Origin: a virus
Virus record (IMG/VR): IMGVR_UViG_3300035698_002283
Location: 1-46,053 of that record
DNA length: 46,053 nt
Direction: 5' to 3' (one strand)
Both the position numbers and the translations under genes were made by a program. Shown here in pieces: positions 6,015 to 13,768 of the stretch. The notes under the pieces were generated by a model. The model had not been told where the DNA came from. It worked only from the letters and a program-made list of their open reading frames with translations, and did not search any database. Numbering within the stretch: the stretch's first letter is position 1; the number at the start of each line of letters is the position of its first letter.

Positions 6015-6613
6015 AAGTTACAATGAGAGGCGCAGCTGAGCTTATGAAGGCAAGCTGGAAGTTTAGAAATGTTAAGGACGGCGTATGGGTATTTGGCTCA
6101 GCCAGGACTTTACCGGGTACACCTGCATTTGAGGCGGCTCGTAAGTTTGGCTACCTAGTAGCTGCGGAAGGTGTTCCTATATTGACAGGGGCAGGACCAG
6201 GAATTATGGAAGCTGCTGCGAAAGGTGCGTATGAGAATGGCGGCGTAACTATGGGGCTGGCAATTGACCTACCTATGGAACAGCGCATTCCACCTTATCA
6301 CACACATGTCCTTGAATTTAAATACTTTTTCACCCGCAAGTTAAGCGGTGTACAAAAAGCTAAGGCGTTCGTAGCCTTCGAAGGCGGATTTGGGACTATC
6401 GATGAGGTGTTTGAAGTAGTGACATTGATGCAATGTGGTAAGACATCGAAGCGACCAGTCGTACTGGTAGGACGGGACTACTGGTCAGGGTTGTTGAAGT
6501 GGGTAGAAGACAGTATGTTATTCGCAGGTAACATTGGAAGTAAGGATCTTGAGCTTATCACATTAGTTGATACAGCTGAGGAAGCCATGAAAGTAATAGA
6601 AGAGGTAAAATAA
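6011..6613 (+). CDS. LOG-family nucleotide-binding protein, probable nucleoside 5'-monophosphate phosphoribohydrolase
   Basis: 200 aa with a Rossmann-like fold. WVFGSARTLPG is at about 26-36, the phosphate-binding TGAGPGIMEAA at 59-69, and FFTRK at 106-110. EGGFGTIDE at 124-132 matches the LOG motif PGGxGTxxE with Pro changed to Glu. The catalytic Arg and Glu are retained. Bacterial LOG proteins (the former lysine decarboxylase family) cleave the base from nucleoside monophosphates. In a phage it could act in nucleotide salvage or against a nucleotide-based defence signal; neither role can be told from sequence. It lies in a coupled early unit behind a ClpP-like peptidase. Confidence 0.85.
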   Translation: MKVTMRGAAELMKASWKFRNVKDGVWVFGSARTLPGTPAFEAARKFGYLVAAEGVPILTGAGPGIMEAAAKGAYENGGVTMGLAIDLPMEQRIPPYHTHVLEFKYFFTRKLSGVQKAKAFVAFEGGFGTIDEVFEVVTLMQCGKTSKRPVVLVGRDYWSGLLKWVEDSMLFAGNIGSKDLELITLVDTAEEAMKVIEEVK

Positions 6614-6614
6614 G

Positions 6615-6848
6615 ATGACTATAAATGTACACAACGAAATGAACGCGTTGATGGAGATCTTGACCGATACAGAGATGAAACCATTAGAGAAGAACTACAA
6701 AGCTACAAAGTGGTTGACTAACTTACAACGCTCGGTTAATACTGGTAAGGCGGTTTGGACACCTAAAATACCATTAACACCAATTACGTTCATACCTTGG
6801 GGAGGCACAACACTGAAAAACGACGACGTAGATCTAGGAGGTTCATAG
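6615..6848 (+). CDS. Hypothetical 77-aa protein
   Basis: It begins MTINVHNEMNALMEIL and ends with an acidic DDVDLGGS tail. A Pro- and Trp-containing central stretch (KIPLTPITFIPWGG) suggests a non-helical C-terminal half. It starts one base after the LOG gene stop with AAGAGG as ribosome-binding site. Its end carries the GGAGG of the next gene. No family recognised. Confidence 0.7.
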   Translation: MTINVHNEMNALMEILTDTEMKPLEKNYKATKWLTNLQRSVNTGKAVWTPKIPLTPITFIPWGGTTLKNDDVDLGGS

Positions 6849-7058
6849 ATGAGAAATAGAATGATGAGAGGGGAACGAGTGGCTAGGATTATCATCGTGC
6901 ATCATCCAGACGAGCATGGTGACACTTATGAGTCAGTCATAGAGACAGAAGACCTTAAACCTAACCAGGTTATTAAGAGAACGATTAAACTACTGAAGAG
7001 CATATACAAACGAAAAAACGTATTTGCTCCAGTAGAATTGAAAGGAGTAAACCGATGA
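6849..7058 (+). CDS. Hypothetical basic 69-aa protein
   Basis: It begins MRNRMMRGERVARIII with beta-like and then helical segments and many Lys/Arg residues in the C-terminal half. AGGAGG precedes the start within the end of the previous gene. Its stop overlaps the next ATG (ATGA). Function unknown. Confidence 0.7.
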   Translation: MRNRMMRGERVARIIIVHHPDEHGDTYESVIETEDLKPNQVIKRTIKLLKSIYKRKNVFAPVELKGVNR

Positions 7059-7315
7059 CTATAACAAGAGTGTTTGAAGATGTAGGCCAGGACCTATACT
7101 ACCTATATGTGTCGACTGACACGTTCGGCGACCTATTCGGTGTAGATGTAGCCGGTAAGGTTGGCCATAGTAGGGATGGGCTGACGGAGCTTCGTAACCT
7201 ACTAAGCGGTATGCAAGAACATGACGTGAGTATTGATGAGGTTATAGGAGCTATTGATGGGTTTAAAGTGAGACGAGATCAGCCTGAACTAGTGGATGGG
7301 ATTAGACATGGATAA
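7055..7315 (+). CDS. Hypothetical 86-aa protein
   Basis: The start overlaps the previous stop and follows AAAGGAG. A compact alpha/beta pattern is likely (YYLYVSTDTFGDLFGVDVAG, then two helices). It is mildly acidic. No motif that I recognise. It belongs to the cotranscribed block from the promoter at 5230. Confidence 0.7.
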   Translation: MTITRVFEDVGQDLYYLYVSTDTFGDLFGVDVAGKVGHSRDGLTELRNLLSGMQEHDVSIDEVIGAIDGFKVRRDQPELVDGIRHG

Positions 7316-7523
7316 GAAAGAAAGAGTATGGGAATATCATGCGCACTTACTAGCTCATCAGGAATGGCTACGTAACGTAGAGTGGAAGCCTGGAGTCGGT
7401 AATGGATTACGTGATGACATACAGGCAAATAATAGGCATGATAGACCTACTACTGTGGTCTATGATCCTGATATTCTAGGAGGAACTGATTGGCCTAAAG
7501 GCATGCCACGTGCAAGTCGTTGA
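7308..7523 (+). CDS. Hypothetical 71-aa protein
   Basis: The chosen start is ATG 7308 (MDKKERVWEYHAHLL), overlapping the previous gene by 8 bases. An in-frame ATG at 7296 would add four residues and neither has a clearly better ribosome-binding site. The N-terminal half is a Trp- and His-rich helix and the C-terminal half is Pro/Gly-rich. It is the last gene of the first rightward unit. Unknown function. Confidence 0.65.
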   Translation: MDKKERVWEYHAHLLAHQEWLRNVEWKPGVGNGLRDDIQANNRHDRPTTVVYDPDILGGTDWPKGMPRASR

Positions 7524-7553
7524 TTAATAAGGATTCTTAGCTAACAAATAAAT

Positions 7554-7581
7554 TTGCATTATCTGGAAAGTGTGCTATACT
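7554..7581 (+). promoter_or_regulatory. Rightward sigma70 promoter
   Basis: TTGCAT (7554-7559) and TATACT (7576-7581) have 16-base spacing with an extended -10 (TGCTATACT). The context GTGTGC before the -10 is shared with the promoter at 4623. It reads into a 160-nt leader and then the small gene at 7751. Confidence 0.7.
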
Positions 7582-7589
7582 TAATAATG

Positions 7590-7750
7590 AAGGACGAGGA
7601 AAGAGTAGTAGGGATGTTGTGTTGTTAGTAGATGGAAGCATTGAAAACAGTCCAGGCCTAGACGCCGCATCTCGAGACTCAAAAGTACCGCCTTCCAGGG
7701 AATTTGAAGAAAGACGTAAGTAGGTAAGAAGAGAGAGAGAGGTAAATAAG
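7590..7750 (+). other. Untranslated leader between promoter and gene
   Basis: No sizeable open frame with a ribosome-binding site is visible; only 9- to 13-codon frames (for example MKDEERVVGMLCC) occur. GGAAG near 7632 can pair with CTTCC near 7691 around a C/G-rich middle part. A structured leader or small RNA is possible. The end is purine-rich and carries the ribosome-binding site of the next gene. Confidence 0.4.
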
Positions 7751-7894
7751 ATGAGTAACTGGGAACAACTATATAATGAGGCTGTATTAAAAGGCTTTAG
7801 TTATGATGAGATCTATGAAACTGATCTAGAAGGTCTAGGTGACCTAGAACAGGACTACGATGACGCTGGTATGAAGCCAGAAGATTTTGCTTAA
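7751..7894 (+). CDS. Small acidic protein, 47 aa
   Basis: The frame runs from ATG 7751 to TAA 7892-7894 and begins MSNWEQLYNEAVLKGF. It is strongly acidic in the second half (LEGLGDLEQDYDDAG). A long purine-rich stretch including GAGAGGT precedes the start. Its end carries the AAGGAGATATATA site of the next gene. Unknown function. Confidence 0.65.
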   Translation: MSNWEQLYNEAVLKGFSYDEIYETDLEGLGDLEQDYDDAGMKPEDFA

Positions 7895-7908
7895 GAAGGA
7901 GATATATA

Positions 7909-8169
7909 ATGAGACGTACAAAAAGAAAATCTAGACGACAGTTGAGAAGAGAACGGTACAATCGAGTACACAAGCTAGCTAAGCTTATACTATTTATTTT
8001 ACAACTAGGACTGACAATCGCGATAACCGCAGCATTCCTAACAAACACGTTGATAGCACTGCTACCGCTGTTTGTAGTAAAAGAAGTTTTGTACTACCTA
8101 GGGTTGAACACTGTAGCATATCTGCTAGAGAACGTGTTTAACTATGGCCACCAACATGAGGTTCTATAA
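7909..8169 (+). CDS. Membrane protein with basic N-terminus, 86 aa
   Basis: An Arg/Lys-rich N-terminus (about residues 1-22) is followed by two hydrophobic spans at about 24-46 and 48-68, and a C-terminus ending NVFNYGHQHEVL. The start has an excellent AAGGAG site. The last third has some likeness to the DUF2061 proteins at 11240 and 21961 (YY and YGH near the end), but this is weak. Function unknown. Confidence 0.7.
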   Translation: MRRTKRKSRRQLRRERYNRVHKLAKLILFILQLGLTIAITAAFLTNTLIALLPLFVVKEVLYYLGLNTVAYLLENVFNYGHQHEVL

Positions 8170-8170
8170 G

Positions 8171-8281
8171 ATGTTGACATTTATATTTTGGGCAGGAATC
8201 TGCATAACAGGGGGCGCATTAATGTATGTGTTCCTTGTTGAGAGGAGAAAGCTTGACAATACGAAGAAAGACGTGCTATAA
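8171..8281 (+). CDS. Tiny single-span membrane peptide, 36 aa
   Basis: The frame starts at ATG 8171, directly after the previous stop, and ends with TAA inside the -10 box of the promoter at 8253-8282. It begins MLTFIFWAGICITGGALM, one transmembrane helix, followed by a basic tail. GAGG lies about 9 bases upstream. Without conservation data this remains likely but not certain. Confidence 0.5.
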   Translation: MLTFIFWAGICITGGALMYVFLVERRKLDNTKKDVL

Positions 8282-8282
8282 T
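8253..8282 (+). promoter_or_regulatory. Rightward sigma70 promoter
   Basis: TTGACA (8253-8258) and TATAAT (8277-8282) have 18-base spacing and an extended -10 (TGCTATAAT). It overlaps the end of the 36-aa gene. It would transcribe the second ClpP-like gene and the replication genes beyond. Confidence 0.85.
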
Positions 8283-8303
8283 TCATAGAAAGAGGGCAGG
8301 GAG

Positions 8304-8588
8304 ATGAAATACAAACAACCTATAACAAAACAGGCGGAAGCATTAGATGCCGTAAGAGCATACTTCCGTGTCAATCGAGCCAGCGGATCAGCTATTGCGT
8401 TCCATCCATTACGAGATGCACATGGTGAACCAGATTGGGTAAGCTTGACGAACAGAGTGTTAGAGGGCTTCAATAGCAGCTCATTGTTTGAGAAGAGCAT
8501 TGATACTAACTATATCGAGGAGGATATCCTACTGAAGACAGTAGAGTTTTCTTATAAAGATCAGTATAACACAGGAGAAAGGAAATGA
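8304..8588 (+). CDS. Hypothetical 94-aa protein
   Basis: It starts shortly after the promoter at 8253 with AGGGAG before the ATG. It begins MKYKQPITKQAEALDAV and appears alpha/beta with no membrane span. Its stop overlaps the start of the second ClpP-like gene (ATGA), so the two are translationally coupled. It may be a partner or regulator of that peptidase, which is inference from position. Confidence 0.7.
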   Translation: MKYKQPITKQAEALDAVRAYFRVNRASGSAIAFHPLRDAHGEPDWVSLTNRVLEGFNSSSLFEKSIDTNYIEEDILLKTVEFSYKDQYNTGERK

Positions 8589-9229
8589 GTACATACAAAC
8601 CAGTACCACACATTCACGATGAGTTCGTGACTAAGGTCCAAGACGGCGAGGAGATTGTTAACGACATCTTCGACGAAGAGGACGCAGACGAGTTACAAGT
8701 ATTCAGTACTCCTAAAGGAGGCGTAACGCATAACATCTACCTAGGTACATCGGTCTTGTCATCTGATAAGTATTATAAACTATTTAATACATTAGCAGCT
8801 GCTGGTCCGGATGATGATTTTCGGGTTCATCTAAACAACTATGGTGGGTATGTCTCAGGAGGCACACAGCTGATGAATTCACTGCGTAGCACGAAAGGAC
8901 ACGTTAAGATGATCGTAGCCGGTCCTGTGTATAGCATGGCTTCTCTACTCGCAATCTGCGTAGAGGATGTCGAGATACATGACCATACCTTCCTTATGTT
9001 CCATGATTACAGTGGTGGCAGCGTTGGTAAGGGTGCTGAAATGATTCGAAGTGTTATTAGTTATAAAGCATACTTTGAGCAGGTGCTTAAGGATGTTGGT
9101 AAGGACTTCCTCACGAAGAAGGAGATTACAGACCTATATCATGGTGTCGATCTCTACGTAACAGCTGAGGATGCCAGAAAACGACTAGTGGCGAGAGCTA
9201 AGAAACGTAAAACAGGGGCAAAAAAATGA
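8585..9229 (+). CDS. ClpP-like serine peptidase, paralogue 2
   Basis: 214 aa, close to bacterial ClpP length. An acidic N-terminal part (about 1-45) precedes the core. VHLNNYGGYVSGGTQ is at about 81-95, the nucleophile in GPVYSMAS (Ser117), LMFHDYSGG (His140) and GVDLYVTAEDA (Asp189). The last segment matches the ClpP region around Asp171 (RDRFLSAPEA in E. coli), so the triad is complete. The C-terminus is very basic (AKKRKTGAKK). No prohead or capsid gene is near, so a maturation protease role is unlikely. It is coupled to the genes on both sides. Confidence 0.88.
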   Translation: MSTYKPVPHIHDEFVTKVQDGEEIVNDIFDEEDADELQVFSTPKGGVTHNIYLGTSVLSSDKYYKLFNTLAAAGPDDDFRVHLNNYGGYVSGGTQLMNSLRSTKGHVKMIVAGPVYSMASLLAICVEDVEIHDHTFLMFHDYSGGSVGKGAEMIRSVISYKAYFEQVLKDVGKDFLTKKEITDLYHGVDLYVTAEDARKRLVARAKKRKTGAKK

Positions 9230-9396
9230 TGTACCTAAGATGTCCATGTTGCGATAAGTCGCTCAGTGAGTACGAAAGGTTCAGCTTTAATGATAATGAT
9301 GGCTGGTGCAACGAATGCATCAGCGTCTCAGCTCAGGACGTTAGAGATTGGGAAGAATTACAGATCGAAAAGAGAGGTAGAGAAGATGAAGGTTAA
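9226..9396 (+). CDS. Small zinc-ribbon protein, 56 aa
   Basis: The start overlaps the stop of the ClpP-like gene (ATGA). The sequence MMYLRCPCCDKSLSEYERF followed later by WCNEC places cysteine pairs at about residues 6/8-9 and 28/31, a zinc-ribbon pattern. The C-terminus is a charged helix. Small zinc ribbons of this kind are common in phages, and the partner is unknown. The next gene starts within its last codons. Confidence 0.65.
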   Translation: MMYLRCPCCDKSLSEYERFSFNDNDGWCNECISVSAQDVRDWEELQIEKRGREDEG

Positions 9397-9565
9397 TGAA
9401 GATTTAAAAAGCATGCTCACAGAGTATGTAGACGTATTAAAGTACCCTATGATTAGTAGGGGTGACATTAAAGAGAAGTTTGGACCTTTCTGGATCAACC
9501 AGATCGGCCTAGATGTCTTGGAGGAACTTGTTAAGAATGAGATCGTTCGACAAGAGAAGGTGTAA
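9386..9565 (+). CDS. Hypothetical 59-aa protein, winged-helix-like
   Basis: I choose ATG 9386 (MKVNEDLKSMLTEYV) because AGAGAGGTAGAG precedes it. A longer frame from 9266 would overlap the zinc-ribbon gene fully and lacks a site. The pattern of short helices ending in ELVKNEIVRQEKV suggests a small helix-turn-helix domain. It lies just before the primase gene. Unknown function. Confidence 0.6.
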   Translation: MKVNEDLKSMLTEYVDVLKYPMISRGDIKEKFGPFWINQIGLDVLEELVKNEIVRQEKV

Positions 9566-9585
9566 TAGAGGCTTAGGATTGTTCA

Positions 9586-9627
9586 ATGATAACAACGAAC
9601 TCCTTAATAAAGCCATACGTTATCTAG
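9586..9627 (+). other. 13-codon open frame ending in amber, in frame with the primase
   Basis: ATG 9586 has AGGA 7 bases upstream and reads MITTNSLIKPYVI to TAG 9625-9627. The same frame then continues without stop through the primase zinc domain to 11238. It may be a leader peptide, whose stop overlaps the AGGAGG of the next gene, or a start separated from the primase by one suppressible amber codon. Confidence 0.4.
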
Positions 9628-9639
9628 GAGGATAGTGAT

Positions 9640-11238
9640 ATCGCAAATTATGTTGGGAAAGAAGACTGTGGTGCTTGCTCGGGCAGGCGCACAGTATCAC
9701 GTTACGATGATGGATCAAGCTTTTGCTTCCATGCATCTTGTAACAATGTAGAAGCTGCGGATGCAGACTACGAAGAGGTTAAAGTATCAGATGATGATAA
9801 GCCTACTAAAGCTTTTAGACAGCTAGTAGGTGAGCATAGACCCTTAGGTGCACGTAAGATCAGCCAAGCTACTTGCGAGAAGTTTGACTACCAGATGGGG
9901 AGCCTATTTGGGAAGCCTTGTCATATTATCAACCATAAGGATAAGAATCGTAGGATCATAGCTCAGAAGTACAGGTTTCAGGATAAGAAGATGTTCTGGC
10001 AGGGTGATAGTAAGAATGCTAACTTATTTGGTAAGCACTTGTGGAAGCCTAATGAGAAGCTGAGCATTGTAATCACTGAAGGGGAGCTTGATGCCTTAAG
10101 CGTAGGGGAGATACAAGACTGTAAATGGCCTGTCGTTTCGCTACTTAAAGGTGCAGGATCAGCTAAGAAGGTATTACAGGAAGAAATGGAGTGGTTATCG
10201 GGATTTAAGGACGTTGTTCTCTTCCTAGATAACGACGAGGCTGGTAGGAAGTCCGTAGAGGCTTGTGTAGGGCTATTTCAACCCGGTAAGGTACGTATAG
10301 TTCATATTGATATGAAAGACGCTAGCGACATGCTAGTGGCCGGTCAGACGAAAGAACTTCAACAGGCTATTTGGAATGCTGAGGAGTATCGTCCGGATGG
10401 CATCATTCGTACTAAAGACGTATCCATCGAGAAGCTATTAGAACCTGAGAAGCGTGGCTTTAGTATGCCATACCCAGAACTGAACAGTATGACAAGAGGT
10501 TTACACAAAGAACGCCTAGTATTAGTAGCTGCTGCCCCAGGAACAGGAAAGAGTAGTCTCTTTAAAGAGGTTGGCTTACATCTGGCAGTGAAACATGGTC
10601 TGAAAGTAGGTAATATCTTCTTAGAAGAAAGTACTAAGCAGAGCGTATTGTCTTATATAGCATTAGATAACAACGTTCCTTACTTCCGCCTAGCTGAAGA
10701 TCCGAGTATAGTACCACATGATAAGTTTATTGAGAGTTATAATAAGCTTAATAACATGTACTATTATGATCACTTCGGTAGTATGTCAACAGGGAACCTA
10801 TTACGTAAGATTGAGTACCTAACCGTAGCATCTGAAGTAGATTTCATACTCTTGGATCACATTAGTATCGTAATCTCTGGGCAGAAGTCCAGTAGGGAAG
10901 GCGAACGGAAGGATTTAGACATCCTGATGACTGAATTACGCTCCCTAATACAACGAACTGGTGTAGGTATCATGGCTATTGTCCATATTAAACGTAGGAA
11001 TGACTCGGAAGCCGCTGAAGGCGGTAAACTGAGACTAAGCGACCTTCGTGGCTCTGCTTCACTAGAGCAGCTTAGCGACTTCGTATTAGGCTTAGAGCGA
11101 GATCAGCAGGGAGACGACAAGGCGACTATGCGTTTGAGAGTGCTTAAAAATAGGCTCACAGGTAAGACCGGAGAGGCTGACTTAATAGAATACAACCTAA
11201 CAACTGGTCGGTTGAACCTGAAAGAGGAGTTATTTTAA
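9640..11238 (+). CDS. T7 gp4-like DNA primase-helicase
   Basis: The bifunctional replicative primase and hexameric helicase. Counting from ATC 9640 the product has 532 aa. A zinc-binding domain with Cys at 10, 13, 29 and 34 comes first, then a TOPRIM-type primase domain (ITEGELDAL, FLDNDEAGR). The RecA-like helicase has Walker A APGTGKSS and the motif FILLDHISIV, and ends LKEELF. This matches T7 gp4 through its length (566 aa). The frame has no ATG, GTG or TTG before 9895, although the zinc domain is plainly encoded upstream. ATC 9640 lies 8 bases after AGGAGG and is the only near-start in frame. The first ATG (9895) would give a helicase-rich short form like T7 gp4B. Confidence 0.9.
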   Translation: MANYVGKEDCGACSGRRTVSRYDDGSSFCFHASCNNVEAADADYEEVKVSDDDKPTKAFRQLVGEHRPLGARKISQATCEKFDYQMGSLFGKPCHIINHKDKNRRIIAQKYRFQDKKMFWQGDSKNANLFGKHLWKPNEKLSIVITEGELDALSVGEIQDCKWPVVSLLKGAGSAKKVLQEEMEWLSGFKDVVLFLDNDEAGRKSVEACVGLFQPGKVRIVHIDMKDASDMLVAGQTKELQQAIWNAEEYRPDGIIRTKDVSIEKLLEPEKRGFSMPYPELNSMTRGLHKERLVLVAAAPGTGKSSLFKEVGLHLAVKHGLKVGNIFLEESTKQSVLSYIALDNNVPYFRLAEDPSIVPHDKFIESYNKLNNMYYYDHFGSMSTGNLLRKIEYLTVASEVDFILLDHISIVISGQKSSREGERKDLDILMTELRSLIQRTGVGIMAIVHIKRRNDSEAAEGGKLRLSDLRGSASLEQLSDFVLGLERDQQGDDKATMRLRVLKNRLTGKTGEADLIEYNLTTGRLNLKEELF

Positions 11239-11239
11239 A

Positions 11240-11458
11240 ATGAAACACTTTAGATTATATATGCAGAAGTATATCACATGGGAAATTACCTCGATTACTA
11301 TTAATACGGTAGTAATCTGGGCATTTACTGGGTCATTCATGCTAGCTAGCGGGATTATCATGGCTTCCCTTATACCTAGAGCAATTGCCTATCAAGTACA
11401 CGAAAGATTATATAAGGCTAGACACAAGAAGCTCGACAAAGGGAGGAACTCAAAATGA
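11240..11458 (+). CDS. DUF2061-like membrane protein
   Basis: 72 aa with two hydrophobic spans. The pattern YITWEITSITINTVVIW followed by TGSF and ending AYQVHERLYK matches the DUF2061 layout (TWR...HERLW) and aligns with the phage's own gene at 21961. DUF2061 proteins are small predicted inner-membrane proteins of unknown function. It starts two bases after the primase stop with GAGGAG, and its end overlaps the polymerase ATG. Paralogy within the genome is clear; function is not. Confidence 0.75.
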   Translation: MKHFRLYMQKYITWEITSITINTVVIWAFTGSFMLASGIIMASLIPRAIAYQVHERLYKARHKKLDKGRNSK

Positions 11459-13203
11459 AAATGGTAATAGATTTAGAGACAGACAATCTACTAGACAAGC
11501 TGACTAAGGTACATTGTCTTGGTATCTACTGCATCGAGCAAGAGAAACAGCTTATCTACGCAGATCAACCAGGTCAAACACCAATTCAGGTTGGTATTGA
11601 TCTCATTAAGGACAGCTGTAGCTTAGCTATTATGCACAATGGTGTAGCCTTTGACAACGAAGTGTTCAAGAAGCTATACAACCTAGATTTAACAGGTAAG
11701 ATCTATGATACATTCCTAATGTCTCAACTCTATATGCCTGATGAGCAGTCACATAGCCTGATGGCGTGGGGAAAGCGTCTAGGTTTTGAGAAAATAGACT
11801 ATAAAGGTGGGTTTGAGAGCTGGTCACTAGAAATGCAAACTTATTGCGAAGTAGATACCCAGGTTACCGCGAAACTATACAATTCTATACTTTCAAGGAA
11901 ATTAATGCCAGACGCGGAGGCTTTAGAGATGGAGTTAGCCCCTGTTTGTCAACATATAACAGATAGTGGCTTCGCATTTGATAAAGAGAAGGCTGTAGAT
12001 CTATATGCAACGTTCACTGAGACCCGTAAGGAGCTTGGTGATAAGCTACGTGACAGGTTCGGCATCTGGTATGCGGACTTAGGGATGTTTATACCTAAGG
12101 TTAACAGACCAAAAGACGGTGTGACGAAAGGAGTTCCGTATACCAAGATCAAGTTAATAGAATTTAACCCCACATCTAGGGCACATATCCGTAATAGACT
12201 AAGTAAGCTATACAGTTGGACAGCTACGGAGTTTACTGAAAAAGGACTCCCGAAACTAGATGATAGTATTCTAAACAAACTTCCCTACCCTGAAGCGAAG
12301 GCTCTCGGTAACTACATGCTTATGAGCAAACGTATCGGACAACTAGCTGAGGGAGCAAACGCCTGGCTTAAGTTGTTAGGAGACGATGGAAGGATGCACG
12401 GTAGGATCAAGCAGAACGGAACGATTACAGGACGTTCATCACATTTCTATCCTAACTTAGCTCAAGTACCTAGTACTGAAGCACTTTATGGCAAGGAATG
12501 TCGTGAACTATTTACAGTTTCACCGGGGTTCAGGTTAATTGGCTGTGATGCAGAGGGCTTAGAATTAAGATGTCTTGCTGGTTATATGTCTAACTGGGAT
12601 AAGGGATCATATAGACATGAGCTCCTAAGTGGAGATATTCATCAGATGAATGCTGACTTACTCCAGCTCCCACGTGCGAAAGCTAAGACGTTTGTGTATG
12701 CTATGATTTACGGTGCTGGATTCGAGAAGCTAGGACTAACAGTAATAGGCAAGAAGTCACCCAGCGAGTGTCGTAGAGCCGGTAAGCAGTACAGAGAGCG
12801 GTTAGAAGGTGGATTACCAGCTTTGAAGGAATTAACTGACGCCGTATGCGAGAAGTATAGCCGAGTTGGGTATCTAAAGGGGCTAGACGGCCGTAGAATC
12901 ACACCTAGAGCCGAGCATTCAGCTCTTAACACGCTCTTACAGAGTGCTGGTGCTATTATAATGAAGAAGGCTACGTGTTTATTATATATCTCACTAGTAG
13001 ACTCTAAGTATACTCCTGGGAAAGATTTTAAACTAGTAGCATGGGTGCACGATGAATGGCAGATAGAGGCCAGACCAGAGGTAGCCGAACATATAGGTAA
13101 GCTAGCCAGTAAAGCGATTGTAGACGCTGGTAAGTATTTTAAGTTCCCTTGTCCGATGGCAGGTTCATACACGATAGGGGATAATTGGAAGGATACACAC
13201 TAG
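11455..13203 (+). CDS. T7 gp5-like family A DNA polymerase with 3'-5' exonuclease
   Basis: 582 aa. Exonuclease motifs DLETD (about 6-10), HNGVAFDNEVF and YCEVDTQVT come first. Polymerase motif A is IGCDAEGLELRCL, motif B (O-helix) RAKAKTFVYAMIYGAG and motif C VAWVHDEW. The order and wording follow T7 gp5, which is 704 aa, so this enzyme is shorter, mostly in the middle. The O-helix carries Tyr where T7 has Tyr526. The start overlaps the previous gene (ATGA). The T7 enzyme uses host thioredoxin; a matching binding insert is not obvious here. It ends with TAG, so amber is a normal stop in this genome. Confidence 0.95.
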   Translation: MKMVIDLETDNLLDKLTKVHCLGIYCIEQEKQLIYADQPGQTPIQVGIDLIKDSCSLAIMHNGVAFDNEVFKKLYNLDLTGKIYDTFLMSQLYMPDEQSHSLMAWGKRLGFEKIDYKGGFESWSLEMQTYCEVDTQVTAKLYNSILSRKLMPDAEALEMELAPVCQHITDSGFAFDKEKAVDLYATFTETRKELGDKLRDRFGIWYADLGMFIPKVNRPKDGVTKGVPYTKIKLIEFNPTSRAHIRNRLSKLYSWTATEFTEKGLPKLDDSILNKLPYPEAKALGNYMLMSKRIGQLAEGANAWLKLLGDDGRMHGRIKQNGTITGRSSHFYPNLAQVPSTEALYGKECRELFTVSPGFRLIGCDAEGLELRCLAGYMSNWDKGSYRHELLSGDIHQMNADLLQLPRAKAKTFVYAMIYGAGFEKLGLTVIGKKSPSECRRAGKQYRERLEGGLPALKELTDAVCEKYSRVGYLKGLDGRRITPRAEHSALNTLLQSAGAIIMKKATCLLYISLVDSKYTPGKDFKLVAWVHDEWQIEARPEVAEHIGKLASKAIVDAGKYFKFPCPMAGSYTIGDNWKDTH

Positions 13204-13263
13204 GTTGCAAGTAGCAGAATAGTGTGGTATTATATATAAATAAGTTAGAGAGGAAGTAAATAA

Positions 13264-13746
13264 ATGAGTATGTTTGAGAAGTTTAAAGGTAAAGCAATGT
13301 GGGCAGCGGTACAAACCCCTAACACAAAGTTTGATCCACGCTGGTGCGTCGACCTGATTGTTGAAGGTGACGAGATAACACGAGCTAAGAAAATAGGCCT
13401 GAAAGTACATGAAAAGAACGGGGACAGTATTCTTAAGTTCACCCGGAAAGTACAGCGCAAGGATGGTACAGAGAATAGACAACCTATTGTTGTTGATGCC
13501 TCAACTAACCCAACGGATGCCATGATTGGTAACGGCTCGGTTGTTAATGTGCAAGTACGACCTTTCACTTATAAGAATAGACAGACTGGTGAGAGCATGA
13601 CGAGTGCAGACTTACATGCCATCCAAATCTTAGAGCTTGTAGAGTTCGGCGAAGGCGTTAGCTTCGATATAGAAGACGGCTTTGTAGACGAATTGAAGAG
13701 CAGTAAGGTAGAAGATGATAGCACAGGCGACTCATTAGAATTTTAA
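13264..13746 (+). CDS. Single-stranded DNA-binding protein
   Basis: 160 aa with a beta-rich OB-like pattern (AMWAAVQTPNTKFDPRWCVD, then VVNVQVRPFTYK). The acidic tail ends DDSTGDSLEF. An acidic C-terminus with a terminal aromatic residue is the hallmark of T7 gp2.5-type and other SSBs and recruits polymerase and helicase. GAGAGGAAG lies upstream of ATG 13264. Its place between polymerase and nuclease genes fits. It resembles phage SSB-like proteins of the DUF2815 type; the exact subfamily is uncertain. Confidence 0.8.
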   Translation: MSMFEKFKGKAMWAAVQTPNTKFDPRWCVDLIVEGDEITRAKKIGLKVHEKNGDSILKFTRKVQRKDGTENRQPIVVDASTNPTDAMIGNGSVVNVQVRPFTYKNRQTGESMTSADLHAIQILELVEFGEGVSFDIEDGFVDELKSSKVEDDSTGDSLEF

Positions 13747-13768
13747 GATTGATTAGAGAGGGTAGATT

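Noticed and set aside
9266-9385. Upstream extension of the 59-aa gene
   Set aside because: The extension overlaps a zinc-ribbon gene in another frame, and ATG 9386 has a clear AGAGAGG site.
9586-9627. Genome-wide recoding of TAG as a sense codon
   Set aside because: Several well-defined genes end with TAG, for example the polymerase (13203) and endonuclease I (19638), so TAG is a normal stop here. Local read-through at 9625 remains possible.
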